64,000 nt of DNA from [Phialemoniopsis] sp. UDSM-2020. Its lineage: Eukaryota; Ascomycota; Sordariomycetes; Thyridiales; Thyridiaceae. The DNA lies in assembly GCA_018873225.1 (NCBI GenBank), contig JAEILZ010000004.1, positions 2,294,001 through 2,358,000 on the forward strand. The letters run 5' to 3'. A program made the translations under genes and the position numbers. The notes beneath the pieces were generated by a model, which was not told the origin of the DNA, searched no databases, and was given only the letters and a program-made list of their open reading frames with translations. The stretch's first letter is position 1. Each line of letters opens with the position of its first letter. This document shows positions 1 to 12,571 of this stretch, piece after piece.

Positions 1-3000
1 CTATCGTCTTCGACACCGAGCCACCACCCAGGTAGAACGCCCATGATGAAATTTATCGCCTTTATGTCGCAGCAAAGCTCTTCCATGTACAGCCTACCAT
101 CGGGACGCAGGAGACTACGCACGTGGGTCAGCGTCTGCGTAAGACTTGGGGTGGCATGTAACACGTTTGCACCGATGATCAGGTCAAACGACTCGGCTTC
201 GAATCCTTGCCCCACGGGGTCCTTGGAAATGTCGAGAGTCTGAAAAGATATGCGCGGGTAGTCTCGGAAGCGTTCTTGGGCCGCGGCGAAGAAACCGCCA
301 GAAATATCCGTGTACGTATACTGTGAGTACATGCAGCCGTTTGCAATGTCGCTTTGCAGCCATTGCAGTATCTTATTCGTTGTTCCTCCCGTCCCAGCGC
401 CGATTTCCAAGATTCGCATGCCGGGATTGGCATGGCCCAAAGACTGGAACAAAGGCCGTCGGTCGCCAAGGTTCATCGAGTCGTACAGATTTGTAAGTGT
501 GTTGTTCGGCAGGAGGACCTCGAGCGGCTCGACTTCTCCCTTGAAGATTGGAACGATGTTCTCCAGGACCCGAGTTAAAGCCACCGCGAATGGCGCGAAC
601 GCCGACGTGGAAATGTGGTCCACTATGCTTTGCAAGTCAAGTGCGCCTTGTCTCGGCTGTGGTTGACGTCTCAACCAGGCATGAAAGTTTCTCAGATGAG
701 GTACAGTTGGCTCCAGACCCTCCAGTCGTAGCAGCGCTTCCCTTACACAGATGAGATGCATCTCTTGCGTAAGCCTTAGAAACCGGTGCTGATCAGGGTG
801 CGGATGGATGAGGGTGGCCATGTCAAGGAATGTCACGTCAGGCTGCCATACCATGCGAGCACCCGCATGGAGATCTTCCCGGACGGTGCCCGCATCACCC
901 TCGAGAGGGCTGAGCTTTGTGCCGATCATGGACATGACAAGTCGACCACACTTGTCAAATCCACGGCCACCGCCACAAATGAGCCCTCGCGGTGTCTTGT
1001 CGGCCTCGACGACCATGTCAAGCTCGTCATTGCAGACAGATATGTCGAGGCCGCCAATAAATGTTGGCACCGTCATTTTGTCCAGTTTGTGCCCGATTCC
1101 CCTGGCTGAGGCGACACTGAACAGCTGCAGGAAGAAGTCTATCTTTGTTGGATGGATAGGATAGAAGGTCTCGTCATCGAGTGCCGTGTGCATTGCTGTG
1201 CCCCTGGACTCGTGTTTTTCGGTCGAGCACTCGATATTCGCGAGCCCCTGGAAATAAGGTCCATAGTTGGCCCCAACACCTCGCAGGGCGCTGTACCATT
1301 TGGAGGACTGTAACTTCCTGGGGTATCTCCCCGGCTGGGCGGCCTCTGTCGTGGCGGAGTCGCGGGCGCGGACCTGGCCAGAGCAGTGTTTCGTCCACGA
1401 GGTACCGTTATTGTAAGAGCTGATGGTGAAGTCCCACCAGGGTCCCTCCAGACTATCTGTCAACCTTTCCTTTCGCAAGGTCGTCACTATCTCGGTGGAC
1501 TTTGCATCGCTCAGGACCATGGCCATGTCAATGACCACGTTACGCATAGCGAATCCGGTAAATTGACCGCTTGAAGTTGAAAGCTGTCTGGCTGCCTCGC
1601 CGGCCATACCAATGTATGCAGCACATGGGAAAATCACGTCGCCCTTGATGTTGTGATCTCTGATCCAAGGCACATGTTCAAGCAGCAAGACATTCCGAAA
1701 GACGGGCTCACTATCACTACTTTCCCTTGCGCGTTTTCCAAGAAGCTCGTGCTTTGGATACTTGGGCTGGAGCCACTCACGCGTGATGCGAGATTCAAAA
1801 AGTATCTCTTGGTCGTGATGCCATGCATAAGTGGGCAAATCCGGCACCACTTTAGCGGCGCCGTCTGGGTTGGTCAAGCGGCCAAAGTCGAGGCGGACGC
1901 CCTGCTGCCAGAGCTGGCCCAGAGCCGACAAGAAGGTCTGGCTAGCATTCTTCCCACGGATGAGGCAAGACGAATAGGGGCAAGTAAGAGACGCCTCCGC
2001 CAGGGTCTGGCGCAATGGTCCTGCGAGTGCACTGTGGGGACCGACTTCGAGAAAAGTCATGCCCTTTGGTCCTCTCTCCACGCTCCTGTGATATGCTACA
2101 AGGTTCGCAACGGCGGTTCGGAAAAGGACGGGCGACTCGAGATTCAATCCCCAGTATGCTGCGTCGGTCGGCTTCGTCGCCTCCAATTGCTCTCCCGTCA
2201 CTGTTGAGAAAAATAACGGCTTGGACTTCGCCGCAGTGGTCGTGCTTTTGATGTACGGTGATGACTGTTTGAACAACCACCCTCCAACCTCCCGTACATG
2301 ATGGGAATGATAGGCCTTGTCCACCTTGAGTTTGCGTGCGAGCGTATCTGGCATGGCTTTGTGTATGTCCTCCAACACCTTCTCGACTTGGTCTCGATCA
2401 CCCGAGATGGTGACGCTGGACGGCGAGTTTTCACAGGCAATCACCACTCCCGGGACTAGGAACCGGGAAGCATCCTTCCAGCCCATGCCGATTGCAGCCA
2501 TGGCACCCGCTCTCGCTGACGACCCAGAGGCCTTGCCACGGAAGTACGCGGCGATAATGGCCTCCTTTAATGTCAACTTTCCGGCTGCATATGCCGCCGC
2601 CATCTCGCCCGAGGAATGTCCAACGACGGCGTAAGGGGATATTTCAAGCGCCGTCAGGGCGTCGACCAAGGCGATCTGGACCGCTGTACATAGTGGCTGT
2701 GACAGTGTTGAATCATGGAGCCTACTGGTTGCTGCAGGTTTGCTCAGCTCCTCCAAGATTGTCCAGTCGGGTCCTTCGGGGAGGGTCTGGAGGACGTTGT
2801 CCATCTTGGCGATTGACTCTGAGAAGACGTTGTTGTTGTACAGCAGTTCGGTTCCCATCTGCGGCCACTGGGCACCTTGGCCTGTGAACACGAGTACTAG
2901 ATGTGGAGAGGTCTTGGGCACTTTCACAAATGTGGACGTGTTTCTCTCCACTCCTGCACCCATCACCGAGAATGATCGATGGGGGAGGTGAGTCCTACGG

Positions 3001-4774
3001 CAGCCAAGCGTATATGCCACATCCACCAATGTGTGGGGATTTCTATTGATATATGCTTGGTGATTGCCAATCTCGCGTTTCAGAGAGTCCGTGGTGTTGG
3101 CTGTGAAGACAACAAGCTGTACGGTCGTTGCCGACAGGGGACTTACAGGCTCGGTCTGACCAACTGTCGAAGCTGCCTCGAACGACCGGACGCCATTCAT
3201 GGCCGGGAGACTCCTTGGGGACTCTTCGAGGATCTGCTTCATATGTCAGTTCATCCGGACTCGGGGGTATGAATGTTACTAGAAAGTACTGCGTGTGCGT
3301 TTGATCCTCCAATGCCAAAGGAGTTTACAGAGACTCTCGCTTGTCGATCTGTAGGCCACGGTGTGCGATCCAGAGGCACTGTCAACTTCTTTTCCGAGAA
3401 GGCAATCTTGGGGTTCGGCTTGTCAAATTTGATGTTGGGGGGAATCTCGCCGTGCTCCAGAGCAAGAGTTGCCTTGATCAGCGAGGTGATACCTGATGCT
3501 CCTTCTGAATGGCCAATGTTGGGCTTACAGCCTCCTATCAGGACGCCGGCGTCTCCAAAGAGCTTTGCTATGGTGCCAGTCTCTATCGGATCCCCGGTCG
3601 GCGTTCCGGTACCATGACACTCCACGAACGCAGTTTCACTGATGTCGGTAAGACCGGCCGCGTGATACGCTCGTCTGATCATCGCCTCGTGACTTTCAGC
3701 GCCAGGCATCGTCAAGCTCGGCGTCTTGCCATCGGCATTGGCCGCTGTTCCCCGGATCAGAGCACGGACGGGGTTGCCGTCTCGGATAGCATCGCTGAGC
3801 TTCTTGATATACACCATGTTGACAGCCTCCGCTCGGGCGTAGCCGTCGGAGTCCGCATCGAAGGTACGACAGGAACCAGCCGGTGACAGCACCGCTTGGT
3901 CGGACATGCTGATATACAACCCCGGGGCCATGATCAGGTTTGCTCCGCCGACGAGCGCCGCCTTACAGTCTCCGTTGCGGATTGCGAGGCACGCCTCATG
4001 GAGACCGACCAGAGCTGCTGAACAGCCTGTCCTGATAGTCATGCTCGGGCCTTTGAGATCATACTCGTAAGCTATCCTGTTTGACAGCACAAAATCGCCA
4101 TACCTGGGAGGTTGAGTCAGGGCACTTGAGCTTGAGGACGGTCGCAGCTTTGGAGGTCTCACCCAGTGATTTTATATTGTCCGACAATCTCGTCATCTTT
4201 GGCCATGATCTCCTGCCAGTCCTCTCCAAAGGAACCAATGTATGTGCCGATCGGCTGGCCTCGATAAGCTACCTCTCCAGCACTGTCAAGACACTCGCGG
4301 GTCACTTCTAGGAGTAGGCGTTGTTGGGGGTCAAGTCTCTCGAGCTCGGGCCGAGGCATGCTGAAAAAGGTGGTGTCAAGGGCACCAAGAGCAACCGAGT
4401 CGTCTAGGAAATAGCCATGCTGCGTCCTCAGACGGCCTGTCTTTCCAGACTCTGAATAAAAGCTGGCCGCCTTGAACCTCGATTCTGGAATCGGGCCTCT
4501 CGCGTCCTTTTTGTTGATGAGAAACTCCCAGAACTGCTCCGGGGTCGCAATGCCGCCGGGAAGCCTCAAAGCCATGCCACAAATGGCGATTGGCTCGGGA
4601 GCAGCATTGGGCTCGGTCGCCGGTCCAGCTGGGGGAGCCTGATAGTTCTTTTTCTAATTCAAAGGCAACTCAGCCTCTTTCCAGAGAGGATGAAAAGGGG
4701 AAAGGCTAGAAGGATGTGCTCCAACTAACACTCACCTGTGACTCGTGCACCGAGTCGTCCAAGTAGGGTGCCAT
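1..4774 (-). CDS. Highly reducing polyketide synthase (KS-AT-DH-CMeT...), 3' end outside window
   Basis: Iterative type I PKS that would build a reduced, C-methylated polyketide. Model: exons 4774-4736, 4653-4163, 4103-3290 and 3236-1, with no stop before the left edge. Domains in order: ketosynthase (residues about 25-440; active-site Cys in RTGCSAAL near 203; later [10 protein letters not shown] and NIGHSEG give the two catalytic His), acyltransferase (GHSSGE near 654), dehydratase ([10 protein letters not shown] with catalytic His near 975; partner Asp in IDFFLQ near 1150), and a C-methyltransferase (SAM-binding GAGTGG near 1392). ER, KR and ACP would lie beyond position 1, so their presence is unknown. 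The start in MAPYLDD is favoured because the 13-codon first exon ends in GTGAGT and splices in phase into the KS lead-in. The KS nucleophile region differs from the usual DTACSSS. The product is unknown. Confidence 0.93.
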
Positions 4775-6546
4775 GACTTGAGATCAAGAGCACGCTCCAA
4801 AGTTGCCGAACTAGATGGAATAGTACACGGGGGGAAATGAAAGCTCGTTTCCAGTATGGGTTCAAGGTGGTGAGATTTGCGTACATGATATTAATTATCG
4901 TGAAGTCGGCCACCAAAGTCCTTATAAGGCTATCTATCAAAAAATATAACCTTTTACGTCTGTGCTCTTCCCGTTTCTCACTGCGTCGTGCTTCCGTCCC
5001 CCCCCCCCCCTGGTCGTTTCTTGGTCTCACATCAGCAGGCTAACTGGCCTTGCATTCAATACTACGGAATTGTTTCCTTTTTCCTGTCTTACATCAGCCG
5101 CTCCGGCGCTCTGGAACTGCTTTGTAATTCGCGACATGGGCAATTCAAGCCGCCGATTCGTTGCAAAATGAAATCTCGACCCCTCTGCCGGGTATCAACT
5201 CTTGGGCTGAGGGTTATCCCACTATCCGGGTCCATACAGGCCAACACCTCGCAGGGATGTGTTATACCCTTACCTGTACGAGCAAGACGAGCTGCCCTTT
5301 GCACAAGGAAACGGCATCGCTTGCATAATCTTGGCTCCAGCTTCCGCTTCATGGGGCATTTGTCCCCACACATCCTCAGCATTGGTGCCAGTGTAACACC
5401 GCCTGCCGATCTTTCGGGTTTCCGATGAAGTGTGTTTGACGGTATGACAGACAGTATGACAAGAAGAGACAGAGAGGCTAGTCGGTTTTGAAAAGGACAG
5501 TGCGTGATCCACATCCCTCATGCTCCAGAGACCGGCAGCCGAGTTGTAGTGTTGCACAGATTCAGCTTCGTTCCACGACGATTGCATCCTCCGTGTCGAC
5601 ATACGATGTATGGAGTAGTGAATGTTTCTTATCGTCTGCATGTAGACAGCGGCTTGTTGAGCTAGCCACATTCGACTCGAGACCCTGGCAGGGAAAGCCC
5701 TCTGTTTCCGATGGCTTGACAACTATGGAGCATACAGACGATGTCTGTCATATGCAGAAGTGAGTGTTTCTTCGGCCTGTCGATGCTCCGGACGAACCAG
5801 CGATAATTGTCGCTTGAGATGAAAGGCAGGCCGGGCTAGAGCAAGGGGAAGTATCTATCTTGGAGCGAGCATTGAAGATGAACTGGACTTCAATGCATAG
5901 TTGAAACCCCGAGTCCAAACTTATAGGGCTTGCAGCCTTGATACTTCTGACGTGTTATGAGACTGTTGGCTTCCCCGGTGTATTGGATTTGATTTATAGT
6001 GGCTACAAACATAAGAACATATCCACGCCTAGAAATCTCTTGATTATCATGTACAGCCAATGTTATACCACAACCACCCTCTCAGCCGAGTTCAGCTTAC
6101 AACCCTGGCTTGAAGTGGCCTAGGGAGTGATTAGAGACTATTGAGATGAGTATCAATTCTATCGATACGCTCAAACTGGAAACAATCTCTGCTTCATTCT
6201 CTCCAAGCAGACAACCACATACAGTATGACAGACATACACAGACAGCATAAAGAACGCAACACTTGGTGTATATCTATTTTTGCGTTGAACGTGACCTGG
6301 TTTGAATATTAGTCAAGGACACTTCTTAGCCATTATTTGCAAGGGTCCGACATTGCCTGTGTGCAGATGGAAGTGATTGACCTTCCGAAAAGGGCGGCGT
6401 CAGCGGGGACTTTTACCGGGATGAGGCACACACCTTGCCATGGCCTTCCGTACATTATTAGCATAATTCAATCCGCTCAGTGATTACATACTGTTGTGAC
6501 CGCGATCATCCCCTTCCAACAACGGATCGCTCACAACATCCGCGAC
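4775..6546. other. Intergenic: PKS promoter side and upstream of the Ycf48-like gene
   Basis: About 1.8 kb between the divergent PKS and Ycf48-like genes. It holds a run of 13 C at 4998-5010. I see no convincing coding exon, RNA gene or mobile element. It probably carries both promoters. Confidence 0.6.
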
Positions 6547-7614
6547 ATGAACGCCATCGCCAATGTCCTCGCCATCGCCGCGGTCGCCGGCGGTGCCATA
6601 GCCGGACTGCTGCCAGATCTTAGCTGGACCCTCCTCCCCAGCCGCTCCAGCGCCCAATTTCGTGGGCTCGCTGCCGTTTCTGACGATGTCGCTTGGGTAG
6701 CGGGGACCAGCGCCACCGTCCTGCGCACAACAGACGCCGGAGCGACCTGGGACTCTGTCGGCCCGCCACCTGATATCGCTCCCCCCGACCTCCAGTTTCG
6801 GGACGTCGCGGCCTTGTCGGCCGAGCATGCACTGGTTCTCTCGATTGGCGAAGGGAATCAGTCACGCATCTACTCGACGCTCGACGGCGGCGCGACGTGG
6901 TCTCAAACCTTCATCAACCAGGATCCATCGGCATTCTATGACTGCTTTGCCTTCGCGCCTGATAAGCAGCATGGACTCGCCCTGAGCGACCCCGTCGACG
7001 GGCGCTTCCGCATTCTCGAAACGATAGATGGCGGCGAGGTTTGGACCGTCCTAGACCAGTCTCGGGACGATGCGATGCCTTCTGCATTAGAGGGTGAAGC
7101 TGCCTTTGCTGCCAGCGGAACCTGCCTCACAGTCGGCCCCAGCAATCGGGCCTATATCGCCACAGGCGGAGTCGATCCTGGCCGAGTCTTTCGGAGCGCC
7201 GACGGCGGCCACAGCTGGGAAGTGACCGGTACGCCCTTGGCTGGAAGCGAGGGTGGGGGCGTGTTCTCGGTGCAGTTCAGAGACGACAAGCATGGTCTGA
7301 TCGTAGGGGGTGACTACACTGCGCCAAACAAGACTGGCGCCAACGCTGCCTGGTCGATGGATGGCGGTGCAACATGGACGTCTGCATCAAGCTTTCCTGG
7401 AGGATATCGATCTGGCGCCGCCTGGGTCCCCGGCTCTTGTGTTCTAGCCTTGGCCGTTGGGCCCACGGGATCGGACATCACCGCGGACGGCGGTAGGACA
7501 TGGAAGACCTTTGACAACGGTTCATTCGATAGCGTCGAGTGCTCCAGCCGCCGAGTGTGTTGGGCCTCGGGCCAGGATGGTCGAGTTGCCAGACTAGTCT
7601 TGCGCGGCCATTGA
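6547..7614 (+). CDS. Ycf48-like / BNR-repeat beta-propeller protein, probably secreted
   Basis: Single-exon protein of 355 aa with repeated Asp-box motifs of the type T-x-D-x-G-x-T-W (for example TTDAGATW, TLDGGATW, SADGGHSW, SMDGGATW, TADGGRTW) spaced around the chain, as in Ycf48-like or sialidase-type beta-propellers. The first ATG (6547) gives a hydrophobic N-terminus (MNAIANVLAIAAVAGGAIAG) that fits a signal peptide; the open frame extends upstream only from a GTG, which is not credible here. Such proteins are common in bacteria and often named oxidoreductase-like, but no redox motif is visible. The lack of introns beside heavily spliced neighbours makes horizontal acquisition possible; that is inference. 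Substrate and role unknown. Confidence 0.8.
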   Translation: MNAIANVLAIAAVAGGAIAGLLPDLSWTLLPSRSSAQFRGLAAVSDDVAWVAGTSATVLRTTDAGATWDSVGPPPDIAPPDLQFRDVAALSAEHALVLSIGEGNQSRIYSTLDGGATWSQTFINQDPSAFYDCFAFAPDKQHGLALSDPVDGRFRILETIDGGEVWTVLDQSRDDAMPSALEGEAAFAASGTCLTVGPSNRAYIATGGVDPGRVFRSADGGHSWEVTGTPLAGSEGGGVFSVQFRDDKHGLIVGGDYTAPNKTGANAAWSMDGGATWTSASSFPGGYRSGAAWVPGSCVLALAVGPTGSDITADGGRTWKTFDNGSFDSVECSSRRVCWASGQDGRVARLVLRGH

Positions 7615-8560
7615 GGCACTTGACCCAATGGTTGCGTCAGGGTGTCAAGGACCACTGATCTATATTTACTATTATCAATACCTGGCCTTGCTCGTCTCTA
7701 TTGAATCGACTTGTCGCTCATACCTTGTACAAGAGCAGTAGCCATGATCGAATCATACTCTTTGCGGACATTCGGTCCCAAACTTGCATTTCTCAAACTC
7801 CCACTTCATCAACGCGTTGCTCTATAGATTCTAGTGAGGCAATCATGCCAATCTGTATCCATCATAGAATGGAAGCGTTCAACGTTTCATTGCCTGTTCG
7901 AGCCTAGGGACTCGGTGCCCCTGTTGTTGAATCCTTCGAATTGCTGCCAAGAGTATCAACCCCCCAAATGGATTACCAATCCGGCGATAATTGTCGAGTC
8001 CCGGCCTCTCCTATTTGAGGTCCTTGATAGAGCATTTCTATCCAGGATACACTTGCAGAGAGCTGCGTTTGGGCATTTGCCGACGAAGAGGGAGGGAATC
8101 ACGGAAGCCCTGGACATACTAGTCACTGCATCACAGACAATGCTATTAGAGGCTATCACGATCCAGAGAAGTGCCCAGGAGTTTCCAGCTCTCGGGAAGT
8201 AGATCAATTGCCGAAATGAATGAATAAGGATGGGGTAAGCAGGGCTTCATTCCTCTCATTGGGCAACCACACGACTGGACGCCATCGCCAAGCAACCAAG
8301 CTACCCCAACATTGGCGGTGGGCTGACCTGGGACCGGGGCTAGGGAGACGAAGACTGGGGAAGAAGGTCAGCAGGTCGCATCCATGCCCTGGTGCCGGCC
8401 CCGGTCGTCTGGTCAGTGGGTGTCTTTTTTCAAAAGCCTGCCCGCACACCGCAGTCTTGAGCTTCCTGCTCTATAATCAACACAGCATCACCCCGAGGAC
8501 CCCGGGACTGCCAGTTCTGCTTCAATATTGTATCCTCGGTCAAACCCAGTCGTAGTCAGC
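7615..8560. other. Intergenic: upstream of the MFS permease
   Basis: About 950 nt between two co-directional genes. No supported gene, repeat or RNA is visible. It should hold the 3' end of the Ycf48-like gene and the permease promoter. Confidence 0.5.
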
Positions 8561-10382
8561 ATGGCGAACTCGATTGATGCAGCAGAAGACGTGGCTACGA
8601 CAATCGCCCGCCAGACCGAGAAGGTCCTCGACCAAGCAGCAGTCGAGCTTGATCCTCACCTCGACAAGAGGCTGGATCGCAAGTTCGATCTACACATTAT
8701 CCCATGGCTGTTCGGAATCTGGTAAGCCTATGTATGGCCTTGTGTGTTCTTCAATCGTCGAGGCTGACGAGACGACCAAGGCTACTCTCCTTCATCGATC
8801 GAAGCAACATTGGCAATGCAAAGATTGATGGGCTGGCTGCAGACCTTCACATAGAAACAGGCACTGGCTTCAACATTGCTCTTCTCGTCTTCTATGTCCC
8901 CTATATCCTGGTCGACGTACCGAGCAATTGGATCATCAAGCGGGTGCGTGCAGGTATCTATCTCCCGACCCTTATCACGGCCTGGGGGCTGGTGTGCACC
9001 ATGACAGGCTTTGTGACCAGTCTCGGGGGTCTCATCGCTTGCCGGATCATGCTTGGCTTGTGCGAGGGGGGGATCCTTGGGGGCGTCATTGTTTACCTAG
9101 CCATGTTCTACCCTCGACACCAGATGCTCTTCCGCTGCGGCCTGTTCTACTCTGCAGCCCCCCTGTCCGGGGCTTTTGGGGGCCTTCTGGCGTCGGCGCT
9201 TGGGCGAATCAAGTACCATGGTTATGATAAGTGGCCTTGGATCTTCTTTGGTGAGTCTGCCCCGGTGCTACTAACACAAAAGGTGCCTGTTCTATGATCG
9301 AATTGCTGACCCTGCGGTGGTGCAGTGGAGGGCGCTGTTACCGTACTCTTCGGCCTGGTCTGCTTCGTATTCATGCCCAGCACTCCTCTGGAAGCCAAAT
9401 TCCTCACGGAAGAGGAGCGAGAGCAAGCACTTCGAAGGATGAGGGTGGATGCCAGTGGAGCCACAACGCTCGATGTCGATGAAGAAAAGTTCAACTGGCA
9501 TTGGGTGAGGATGGCCCTCCTGGCTCCTCAGACGTACTTCACCGCCTTCATTTGGTTCTTCCTTCTCGTACCGCTCTACGTAAGTGTTGCGTTAGTCTTC
9601 AGTGGTGATGATGAACGGTGCTGACGTTGCGTGACGCAAACTGGACAGAGCTTTTCTCTCTTCTTGCCGTCCATCATTGCTGGGATGGGCTACAAGTCCA
9701 CGATCGCACAGCTGTTTACGGTGCCTCCGAACATGACGGGGTTCATCTCGGTCATAGTCGCGTCTTACTACTCTGACAAAGTCAGGGTACGGGGCCCTTT
9801 TATTGTGGCCGGATGTATACTTGGAATCTGCGGCTATGTCATGCTGTTGGTCTCGGATAGGAACCCCGTGAAATATGCTGGGACTTTCTTCATCGGGCTT
9901 GGGGTTTTCCAGTGCTCGTCAATGCTCATGGTAAGTCTGCCAAGCCGATCAAAGCTGCCAAGCGTGCCGATACTCACACCTCGCCGAAAGGGCTGGGTCT
10001 CGAACAACCTCGCTCCTCACTACGTTCGAGCGACCAGTAGCGGCGTGACCATCTCGATCGCGAATTGCTCGGCCTTTATTGGAACCTTTGTCTATCTTGC
10101 TCGTGATGCGTAAGTGCTGTCGCTTCTTGCGGTTCGGGTGGAACACACAAAACTGTTTCTGACCGGTGTACTGAGTGATTCTTGCGCAGCCCTCACTACA
10201 GGCTCGGCCACTCGGTCGCATTAGGCGCGCTCGTCTTTTCGCTTATCCTGACCGTCATGTACATGGCGTACCTTCGGTGGGAAAATAAGAAGCGTGAACG
10301 TGGGGAGCGGAACGACAGGCTGGTGCGCCCAGACGCACACAGACTGGGACATCGTCATCCGTCTTTCCGGTACACTCTGTAG
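8561..10382 (+). CDS. MFS permease, allantoate/Dal5 (anion:cation symporter) type
   Basis: Twelve-helix major facilitator transporter of the plasma membrane. Exons 8561-8721, 8781-9250, 9326-9579, 9649-9930, 9991-10109 and 10190-10382 join in phase with GTAAGT/GTGAGT donors. The N-terminal acidic segment is followed by the family motif FIDRSNIGNAK (helix 1 exit), GLCEGGILGG in helix 4, a central charged loop (residues about 250-275), and NNLAPHYVRATSSGVTISI in the second half. Family members carry allantoate, nicotinate, pantothenate and similar carboxylates; the substrate here cannot be told from sequence. It lies 3.8 kb from the PKS start, so a role in the same cluster is possible but unsupported. 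The C-terminal tail is short and basic. Confidence 0.92.
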
Positions 10383-11223
10383 AGCGCTCACTTCATCTGC
10401 AAGGAGCCGTGACCAGCCCTGGTTTTGCGCTGGCTTACTTTGACGACATCTTCGAGCCTTGTGTAAAAAGTATAAGCAGACCGGAACCAACTCGGAATCA
10501 CTACCTAATGTGAGCACAGCTCTGAACAGACAAGGATGCAGCATGTGTGGTACTGTTACGGTAGACAACTTTCAGGGAATCCAAGACTCTTCGAGCAGTG
10601 CCACTCCCCTGATTGGAGTTGTTCTATTAGCTTCGGTGGATAGAAGCTGGTTGGATTTGCCATTCTTGTAGCATGGTAGTGGATGTGACAAGACGGTAGG
10701 CACTGTCTTGATGTAGTGTAGTAGTTTCCGTTCGGAGATTCGACCTTTACCTTGGTTTAGATCTTGCCTGGAGTTGAATAGTAACAAGAAAAAGGCACCT
10801 TCAACTTGAAGGGACATGGATCATGAGACTGTCAGCAGCTGCGCAAGTGCCTGTGAATCTGTGACCAGCTGCAAAAACCCCCATATCCATGCCGAGGAGT
10901 ACTTTACCTCTCTCATCAGACTCCGTAGTAACAACACGTTGTGGGTGACAAGTCAAAGACTGGACCACTAACTACCCCGTAAGCTACGTGGCTAGCCAAA
11001 GCACTAGCTCGCTAGTCGAGCAGCCACAAAACCAACGGCGCCAGGAACGCGTCTGCCGGATCGTGGTCTGCCGCTCACCTCTAACGCCGGAGCTGGACCC
11101 TGCGGAGCAAAAAACCCAAGATGGAAGACCCGGTCCGATCGATCGCAGCCAATGGCACAGCGCAGAGCCAGTCTGGCCATGCGGCATTTGTAGGACCATC
11201 CTACGAGTTCAGGATGCGTGCAG

Positions 11224-11268
11224 GTTCTTTGCAGACCCTTTGCAGATTCTTTGCAAATTCTGCAAGCC
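11224..11268. repeat. Short degenerate tandem repeat, about 11-nt period
   Basis: Four imperfect copies of a TTCTTTGCAGA-like unit in direct array, the last one truncated. Seen directly; no function inferred. Confidence 0.6.
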
Positions 11269-11693
11269 ATGAAAGGTTCGGGGTCATCACCGTATCAATA
11301 CCACCGCCACCATCACCACCACGACGCGATCGGAGTTGGCTGTCGGGTTGTCGAGATCGAAGACGGATGCGAGCTTGGTCTCCAGGATGCAGGCGGCCAG
11401 ACAGTCGTGACAGTGTACCTGTAGCGCGCTCAATCAACAGTGGGACCTATCACCCACCCACCGGTTATCCACTCTCCCAAGAAGAAAATGCCTGTCACCG
11501 AGCCCGGCACACCAAGAAGTGCCGCGCGTCTTGCCCGGACGTCCAGAGGTGGATGCTTCCTTTTGTGACGGGGCTGTGTCCCGGCCACCCCCCCAGTGGC
11601 AGGGATGCGTATCCCTTGCTTCCTCGAGAAAGCCTGAAGCGAGCAGTGGAACGCAGCCTATGCACTGCGTGGACCTTAGGTACGGAATAGATA

Positions 11694-11716
11694 TGTATGT
11701 ATGTATGTATGTATGG
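11694..11716. repeat. Tetranucleotide microsatellite (ATGT)n
   Basis: About five to six perfect copies of ATGT. Confidence 0.9.
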
Positions 11717-12571
11717 AGTGCGTACGTAGCATGATGGGTCAGGCCTTGTCTTTCTGGGCACCATGTGGTCCTGACTGAGGTGCCGTCTACTTCGTAAGAG
11801 CTGCCTCCTGCCTGCAGTCCACGGTTGAGATGTGATTGCTTCGAATTTTGCAGTGCCCTGTAGGTCAGCGCATCGTACGTGACGTAGGTGGATGATCCTA
11901 TTCACGGGCGAATTCCTCATGCACTTCTTGCACTCGAGACATTTGTTTTGAGCCCAGCCACATTCCAGCAGGACGGGGTCACCACCGACAGCCAGGTTTT
12001 GAAGCATACCTCCTCGACTAAGCAGACCTGTTGGGAGGTTGGGTGGGTAGGAATGATCCCGGGCACGTTCACATATTCATACTTGTTGCAACGAAGGCAC
12101 AGTCCCAAGTCGGCAGGTAAGGAGTGCGAGAAGGGGCCAAGAAGAGAATTGAGGCTTTTCAACAGTCGTCAGTGAATTCGCTCTACTCGTGTGTATGTAC
12201 TAACAACATGTGCATAATGCCATCCCCAAAAAGGACCAGGGGCAGAAAAAGAAGCCGGCCCGGTCAGAAAAAGGAACCAACACCTCCTCCCCCCTAAAGA
12301 GTACTATGTACTATACAATGTATTCAAACGAGTCGTTTCTGGACGCGATGCAAAACGCCAGCAGTGAGCGTGACCATCATGTCGTCTTGAGTTGCAGAAG
12401 ATATAACAAGAAGCGGCAAAAGCACAATATATTTTCCTATCAGATGGAAGCCCGAGATTCTAACTTTTTCCACAAGCCTGCACATCATCGGTGGTTGAGA
12501 AGAATGCGGTCCGCCAAGGGGAGAACCGATTGTCGAAAACAACAAAGTCGAGCAGGGGAGGTATCCTCGAC

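Larger units (their letters stand above)
10383..12571. other. Long intergenic region with short tandem repeats
   Basis: About 2.2 kb between convergent genes. Apart from the 11-nt tandem repeat near 11224-11268 and the ATGT microsatellite near 11694-11716, nothing is recognisable. Short open frames here lack codon structure, homology features or splice signals that would support a gene. Confidence 0.5.

Noticed and set aside
760..800. Apparent stop (TAA) and frame break in the PKS between DH and methyltransferase
   Set aside because: The stop lies in a different frame. Tracing codons from exon 4 gives an open frame through this stretch ([14 protein letters not shown]) to the window edge.
6496..6546. 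Upstream extension of the Ycf48-like gene
   Set aside because: It begins with GTG, not a credible start here, and it would bury the hydrophobic signal-like segment.
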